In this document: positions 58,235-64,000 of the stretch, piece after piece | Position numbering within the stretch: the first letter of the stretch is position 1 | Layout: each line of letters starts with the position of its first letter | Source of the DNA: Basidiobolus meristosporus CBS 931.73 | Lineage: Eukaryota > Basidiobolomycota > Basidiobolomycetes > Basidiobolales > Basidiobolaceae | Reading direction: 5' to 3' | DNA length: 64,000 nt | Assembly (NCBI GenBank): GCA_002104905.1 | Contig: MCFE01000173.1 | Span: 1-64,000 of the forward strand | Position numbers and translations under genes: made by a program | Notes under the pieces: model-generated | The model's database searches: none | Told to the model about the DNA's origin: nothing | What the model saw: only the letters and a program-made list of their open reading frames with translations

Positions 58235-59895
58235 GTAATGCAAAGTTGGGTTGGGTGCAACAAGCAACTAATTTTTATCAGGAAAACTCCACCAAGATGT
58301 GCTGGATTTCTTGTGGTCACAAACCAGCTTCTACACCATTCAATACAAAATTCACACAAACAAAACCCAGAGCACACCTATAAGGGGGACTAGAATCCAG
58401 CAGGGAGAAGGAATATATTGGCTAAATACCAAGAAGGTCTTTGCGGATATTCAGGAGGTATTAATGGCAGAAGTGGCAACAACCAAGCATATGTTTCCAA
58501 GATGTATATGCTACCAGCAGTACAAGGTTTATGGCAACTTTGCAAGTATCACACTAAAAGCCATAAAGTTGAGGTGATAGAAGTATGTCAGTTGTGGCAG
58601 GTATGTGTGTTTGTAGAGGTTAGTAAGCAGGAGGCCATAATTTTTTTTGATTTGAACTATATGTGGAATACCCAAGGTAGTAGTGGGTGAGCAAATAAAG
58701 AAAGGTGATTCTACTGTGGAATATATGAATTGCACAAGGGGAGGTAGAAAAAGGAAATACCATTAGGTAAATTGGTACAGTAGCATTATACAGAACTAGC
58801 AGCAGGCTGTCATACTGCCAAGAAAAAGCCATCAGAGTCTTGCTGTGAGGCTGTCAAAATACCATCAAGTTTCTTGCCATATAAGGCAATTGGAAGTCCT
58901 GGCCAACTGGATCCACTTAAAATAGTAATAAAGTGCTGAAAGACTGCAACAATGCCATGCAAATATTGTCACAGCACCAATCAAAAATTGTCAAGCTTTA
59001 TCCCTTTATTTGGCTGTAAAATTTGCAAAACACCGCCATGATCACATTATAAGATTGTCAGGAGGGTTACTAATTCCAAGCTGCTGTTATTATGACAGTT
59101 TCTAAACAGGATCTTGATGGATGATCCGGATTGGATCCACCTGCGGGACCAATTTATTTTTTGTAGGGATGTCTCTCCCAATGAGAGGTTGGGAAAAGTC
59201 TTGAAAGGTGGTCAGTCAGGATGTTGAGAATTCCTGGGCAATGAATAACTGTATACTCATAATCAAGTAGAGTATTAAGCCAGTAGGTAAGCATTAGAGT
59301 TGGAGTCTTCTGAGTATGGATATAGACAAGGGCTTGGTTGTCAGTTTACAAAGTAAAAGGGTTACCCTATAAGTATTGATGAAACTTCTTCAAGACAAAC
59401 ACTATGGCAAGTAGCCCCTTCTTGATGGGAGAGTAGTTTCTCTCAGCAGGTTATAGGGATTTGGCTTGAAAAGAGATCCAGTGAGGCAGATTTTTGTTTT
59501 TATCCTGGTATGGGATAGCCCCTTACCCAACATTAGATGCATCTGTAGCAACAACAAAGATCTTAGTAAATGCTATGTATGATATGGTGAGTACTTGTGA
59601 GAGCAATTGGCAGAGTGACTCAAATGCATGGTCATGAGCCTTGTTCTGGCTGAGGCAAGATCAGGATTATGGCATAATGCATCCAAAGGGGCACTCAATG
59701 AGGACATCATAGGTATGTGCTCCCCAATAGAGTTGAATACTGCAAGTTAATGTTGGGGATGCTTAGCACTAGTAGGTTTGGGCAATTCAGGACTATTGAC
59801 CAGTCTGAAAGGATCAAGTTGGTGGCCATCTGGTGGGATTAAGAATATATGTAGATTGATTTTTAGGCAAACAAAACTGCACTTTTCAGCATTAT

Positions 59896-60269
59896 AAGTG
59901 TATATAATAATAACCCTAGTGGTTTTATCATATTCATATGGGGCAAATGCAGTTGAGAATTTTTCAGAAGGACCCAATTGGTTATCAAAAAGTAAACTTT
60001 TTACTTTAGTCCATTAATTTTTAACTTCATCATAACTGTAAAATAGAATCCACTCACAATATAAGATAGAAGCTTGTTTTTGTTTGTAGATAGCATGTAA
60101 CTATTGTTGTGACATTTTATTATTTCCATATATCAAATTCATAAATATAAAATGTAAAATATGAGTCATAGTTATTGGATTAAGAAAGGTAAACATAGGT
60201 ACAATCATTGAACAAAATAAGAAGAAATGTGGTTGTAGTTACAAAATTGGGAAAGTTCCAAAAAATAAA
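59896..60269. other. AT-rich sequence with no recognised content
   Basis: Between the end of Gypsy copy B and the decayed Harbinger copy. No open frame or repeat of note. Confidence 0.4.
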
Positions 60270-61640
60270 TATACAAAGACACCCAGAGCTTTCTACTCAA
60301 GTTATCTCATCTTGGTTAGCTTTCTGAGGTATGCAATAGAACAGATCAATGAATAGTACCCAAAAATATGTATTAAGGTGCACCATGGTCACTTAGGCCA
60401 TGTAAATTGTTTAGTGCAGATATGAAAGGATCCAATAAAGATTTTGCAGGTCCCAACAATCTTTTTGGGCTGGGGGATGGATTTTGTTTGTGTTTTACTG
60501 AAGATGAGCTGAGACCTAGCTCAGAGACTGAAGTGATGGATTTGGATGCCTACACAGCAGTTTATTGGCATCAACCAGGTCATAAATGTGGCTTGCTAGA
60601 AAACTAATGGGATTATTAAATCTTTTGTAAGTAATATATGATACATCTGGGACTGTGTTGAATCAGGTCAGGTTGCATTATGCAACATAATGATGCAATA
60701 TGTAGCAAATAATGAAGAATTAATCACAAGGCATGGAGAATCATATATATTAGGCTGATATCACAAATATATTTGACTCATTCCACACTTGATCACTAAC
60801 TAAAGTTAACACAACTTACTGATCTGCTTAGTCTTTTCCCATTAATTATACTATTACTACTGGAGTTCCTCTTGGCATATGAGAATAGAATGTTTCCCAG
60901 CACTGTAGTCATATACCCTTTTACACTAAAAGTAATCCCTTTTTAAGCATCTTTGCTATTACCTGAGCTATTGCCCAGTAGTTTTTGTCCCATCATTCAG
61001 AAAACCTAAGCTCTTAGAAGCATTCATTCCCAGATGACTGCAAACAGAGCCTCCTGGCAATGGGTATGAATTATTCTGGGCAATCTTGAAATACTAAGTT
61101 CTGAAGCTACAGTATATTTCTGCCTGACAGAGTGCTCTGTCTAAATATCAGAGACATATTGGAAGCAAAATGGAGAAGTAGAAGATTTATATGATATTCA
61201 CTTATTGATTTATTAAGTGGCAGCACAGTATTTATTCCTGTTACAAGACTACATAAACTTTACTACAAAATCTCTATTGGGGGAGTCTCAAGAGTACCAG
61301 TGCCAAGGTTCAGCCCATTTTGACAGCTTCAGACTTTCCTACTATTCTGTACTTCACTAATCACAAATATATTAAAAACTAATATCTAGGTTTATATTCT
61401 GAAATATATACTTTTATAAGTGCTAGCTCCTAGTATAATAATAGTAATCAGGTAGACTTTGAGTTATTACCACATAGTCAGCAACAAGTGCCATATCACA
61501 GGTACTTGGATACTTTAACTGTGAGGACTAATAGGCATTTAAGAGGATAGAAGCACTTGTATTCAGGCAAATATATAGCACACTGTTTAAGGCTTACAGC
61601 ACCATCCAATGTTGCGGATAAACCACCTGTCAATTTCATG
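60270..61640 (+). mobile_element. Decayed PIF-Harbinger element, copy 3
   Basis: 60,290-60,600 aligns by eye with the start of the second gene of copy 1 on minus (29,040-29,330). 60,800-61,620 aligns with the transposase (TTATTGATCTGCTTAG..., CCATTAATTATACTATTACTACTGG, and later AGAAGCACTTGTATTCAGGCAAATATATAGCACACTG). Terminal repeats are lost. Much more diverged than copies 1 and 2, and it holds an insertion-like stretch around 61,170-61,490. Confidence 0.6.
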
Positions 61641-61749
61641 ATCCACATTTCTGACTGGTGGTAGCTTTACAAGCTCATCTGGAAACACATCAGAATATTC
61701 CTTCAGAAGAGTTGGAATGTTAAAAGTCTTGATACAAGATTTGTAGGGA

Positions 61750-62073
61750 GTTTAGCTAGTATTGTATTCACTGAAATTTGAACTGATTTTTATTGAGGTT
61801 CAGCAGCTCCTTATATATAGTTTGCCAGAAAAGTTGCTGACCAATTGTACTTTCTAATATAGGCTGTGGCTGATGACTCATTTAATTGCATCATCATCAC
61901 CCAATAAGATCCTAACTAATATATTGGGTTCTGTCTGATAAGGATCTGCTGACTCATTTGCTGACTAATGCTACTGATTTGATAGATAATACTGATATAC
62001 TGATAAGCTAAACACACAACTAATTGATTTGACTAAAAACTGATCTAACCTAAACATTCAAGCAGTAGATCAT
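61750..62073 (-). repeat. 3' LTR of the gag-only element
   Basis: On minus it starts TGTTATGATCTACTGC (62,073) and runs through a TATATAAGG box (about 61,815) to CAATACTAGC. It is related to 63,300-63,615 and to the fragment at 54,511. The left end is approximate. Confidence 0.55.
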
Positions 62074-62628
62074 AACAGAAACTCTCTGGCAAACTTGAGT
62101 AGAGAGGTGATCCTGTAATACTTCTGTGAGAAACATCTTGGTACCTTTCCTTGGTGCCTTGCAGAACTGTGTCTTGCAAAGTTAACTAGTGTCAAACACA
62201 CTTGATTTGACCAAGTGAAATCAGTCTTCCAGGAAGCAGCTCATAGATATGGCTGCCTTTTTGTGCTGAATTGTATTAGGTTCTCCAATTGATAGATGGT
62301 TTGTGGTTAAATAGCCATGTGTTTCCAAGTATCAGGTAGAATTTGCAGTTTCCAAGTATGTAGGCCTGCTGGTCATCAGAGTGATTAATCTCCACTCTTA
62401 CTGGCTGAGTGATATTTTTTATTATGAGAGAATTCTCATCAGCTGTTGAGATCTATTTTGATTTGATATGCTCTCAGTGAATTCCAAATTTCAAGGCAAC
62501 TTGCTCTGACATATACTTGGGTGATGCTCTCAAGTCAATAAATAACCTGGCAAGTACTTCTTTGAATACTCTATTCAAGTGTAATATTTTCCCTGAGCTT
62601 GAAGTAATGTGGGATAAGTATTCTTCTG

Positions 62629-63293
62629 TCATATGAAAGGTGAGTTCTGAGTCTTTTCAGGCTCATCCTCTCCATTGGTATGTATCAGGGCTTCAACTAA
62701 GTTTCTTACTGACAAGTGTCCATCTCTTCTATGAAGGCAGTGCTTGAGATGTGCCAATACTGAAGGTAATTGAAATAAAGTTCTTTCTTCTTGTATTTTC
62801 TCAAGGAGGAATTTGGCTATAGAGCATCTATTCCCATTGGGCCTGCTTCTGATTGTCTTCTTTAAAGCAATGTAGCCTTTTTGATCAGACACTCTAGGCT
62901 TCTCAGCCCCAAATATAGCTGAGTCATAGACAATAACAATCTTGATGGCTGCTTAAATAGTCTAAGGTCTTCAATAGCTCACCACATTGCAGTTGTATCT
63001 TTCTGCCCCTCAATAAAGTATTTGACTTAACCCAGAGGGCTTGTTCTTTCAACTTGTTGAAGTAGTTATCTATACTTGTAGATGAATTCTTGAACCATTC
63101 CTTTCTCTCTGAATGACTTTAACTTCCTCCTTGGTGGCGTCTGCTGGTGTAGAGTCTCAAAAGCATCCTGTATTTCCGGAGCAAACTCATCCCTGGTAGA
63201 GAACATGGAGCATGCTGTCATAGTGGCTGACCTGATCTTGTTGTAGTACCACCATAAAGTTGCTTCTGCCAAGTAAGAAGCTCTATAATGCAA
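62629..63293 (-). pseudogene. gag remnants of the gag-only element
   Basis: The minus frame 63,293-63,066 reads HYRASYLAEATLWWYYNKIR, then FETLHQQTPPRRKLKSFREK and VQEFIYKYR, the pattern of a Gypsy gag capsid (AxxWW...L...F.P.....+A..L..L+Q...V..Y...F). A second frame, 62,892-62,629, reads a Lys/Arg-rich region with LAHLKHCLHRRDGHLSVRN. Codons between them are broken. Confidence 0.55.
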
Positions 63294-63299
63294 ATTGCT

Positions 63300-63615
63300 T
63301 TCAGGGTCTGGTTAGCTATTATTGGACTCACTAAGACTCTGACTGATGATTATTGAGGTTCCAGCCACTTCTTATACATATTTGCTAGACCAATTGTTGT
63401 CTAAATATGTTTCCTAATGTGGATGTGGCTGATGACCCACTCAATTGCATCATCATTACCTATTAGGATCCTACTTGATACACCTACTACTGTTTGATAG
63501 GTATCAGATGAATCATCAGCTGACTGATATTGCTGATATGAAAGATAACCCTGATATAGTGATAGGCTAAATACAAAACTGACTGATTTGGCTTAAGTCC
63601 CACTGAGCTTGTACA
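63300..63615 (-). repeat. 5' LTR of the gag-only element
   Basis: Reverse-strand relative of the LTR at 61,750-62,073 (shared GGCTGATGAC...CAATTGCATCATCAT tract and ACTGATATTGCTGATATG-like region). It directly precedes the gag remnant. From 63,616 to 64,000 I see only AT-rich sequence with no clear feature. Confidence 0.5.
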
Positions 63616-64000
63616 TTCCAGAGGCTGATTGCAATCCTTAATATTATCATGCAGGGCACAGTTGTTGGGGTTGATCAACCTGCAACTCATCCATAACCAG
63701 TATTCAGATCAAAAACTCCATATGCTACACTCAAGGGGCTTTGGTGAGCAACAATATTTTATAAATTTACATGACTCAGTTTGTGCATGGTGACAAGTGT
63801 GGACAGGTGCCTTTATACAGGCATCAAATGTCCATCAAGACAGTCTTGGTATTCTAGTGACTAACAATTGGTCAATTATGACACTTGTGGCAAAACTTGG
63901 TCTGTGAACCTTGTTGTCTTTCATATGCTGCCTATGTGCTTCATGCCCCAGAGGCTTGTTATAATTGCCACATGTTTGAAACATTGTACCTATATGATTG

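Larger units (their letters stand above)
54750..59168 (+). mobile_element. Plavaka-like DNA transposon, copy 2
   Basis: Nearly the same as copy 1 over the accessory start, the shared promoter and the transposase. The right end is intact (ATTTTTTGTAGGG at about 59,156-59,168, matching copy 1's end); the left terminal repeat is missing, replaced by an LTR fragment. It keeps the full accessory gene, which copy 1 lost. Confidence 0.75.
52496..59895 (-). mobile_element. Ty3/Gypsy retrotransposon, minus strand, copy B (split by other elements)
   Basis: Relative of copy A. The left-hand LTR (about 52,496-53,110) has the uninterrupted site of the 350-base LTR. Integrase follows, to 54,510. The element then resumes at 59,169 with RNase H and reverse-transcriptase sequence up to about 59,895. 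The gap holds an LTR piece and Plavaka copy 2. RNase H reads DNQALVYIHTQKTPTL in reverse around 59,280-59,360; copy A lacks this part. Confidence 0.7.
61750..63615 (-). mobile_element. LTR retrotransposon with gag only, minus strand
   Basis: A right-hand (5') LTR at about 63,300-63,615 and a left-hand (3') LTR at about 61,750-62,073 enclose about 1.2 kb that encodes gag remnants but no protease, polymerase or integrase. It resembles a large retrotransposon derivative or a deleted Gypsy element. Confidence 0.6.

Overview
This is a window of nuclear DNA from a filamentous fungus. The evidence is a set of recognisable fungal genes cut by many short GT-AG introns (mostly 48-85 bases, often with a CTAAC/CTGAC-like branch site), fungal-type F-box, CsbD/Hmp1-like and TRAPPII genes, and fungal transposon families (Plavaka-like, PIF-Harbinger, Ty3/Gypsy, Ty1/Copia). 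I cannot fix the phylum from this sequence; the transposon-rich landscape would fit an early-diverging fungus or a basidiomycete.

Positions 1 to about 18,000 form a compact gene block. All eight genes I can support lie on the minus strand: a MEF2-type MADS-box factor (cut by the window edge), an F-box protein, a small CsbD/Hmp1-like protein, a probable TRAPPII Trs65 subunit, a PXA/Nexin_C sorting-nexin-family protein, RAD52, a PQ-loop membrane protein (SLC66A2 family) and the large U2AF splicing factor. I rebuilt most exon chains by hand. All but the partial MADS gene end on a phase-consistent stop. The 513-3,600 stretch has no gene I can support.

From about 19,340 to the end the window is almost wholly transposon, AT-rich and deeply nested. 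The layers are: Plavaka-like elements in at least five copies, two of them long, nearly alike and about 33 kb apart (22,467-26,651 and about 54,750-59,168), each with a transposase gene and a divergent accessory gene; PIF-Harbinger elements (27,283-30,689; about 46,207-48,066; a decayed one near 60,270-61,640); Ty3/Gypsy elements (one on plus at 40,209-45,852, two on minus starting at 26,999 and 52,496); Copia fragments; a gag-only LTR element at the right end; and at least seven solo or interrupted LTRs. Several insertions can be read exactly from terminal inverted repeats, target-site duplications and, in two cases, an empty-site relative elsewhere in the window.

No transposon open reading frame is fully intact: every transposase or polymerase carries frameshifts, stops or deletions. 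The main interest lies in the transposon architecture (an accessory gene paired head-to-head with the Plavaka transposase, subterminal repeat arrays in the Harbinger family, palindromic arrays inside one LTR family) and in the gene block (a stop-free in-frame intron inside U2AF, a PXA-Nexin_C protein with no visible PX or RGS domain, and strict co-orientation of eight unrelated genes).
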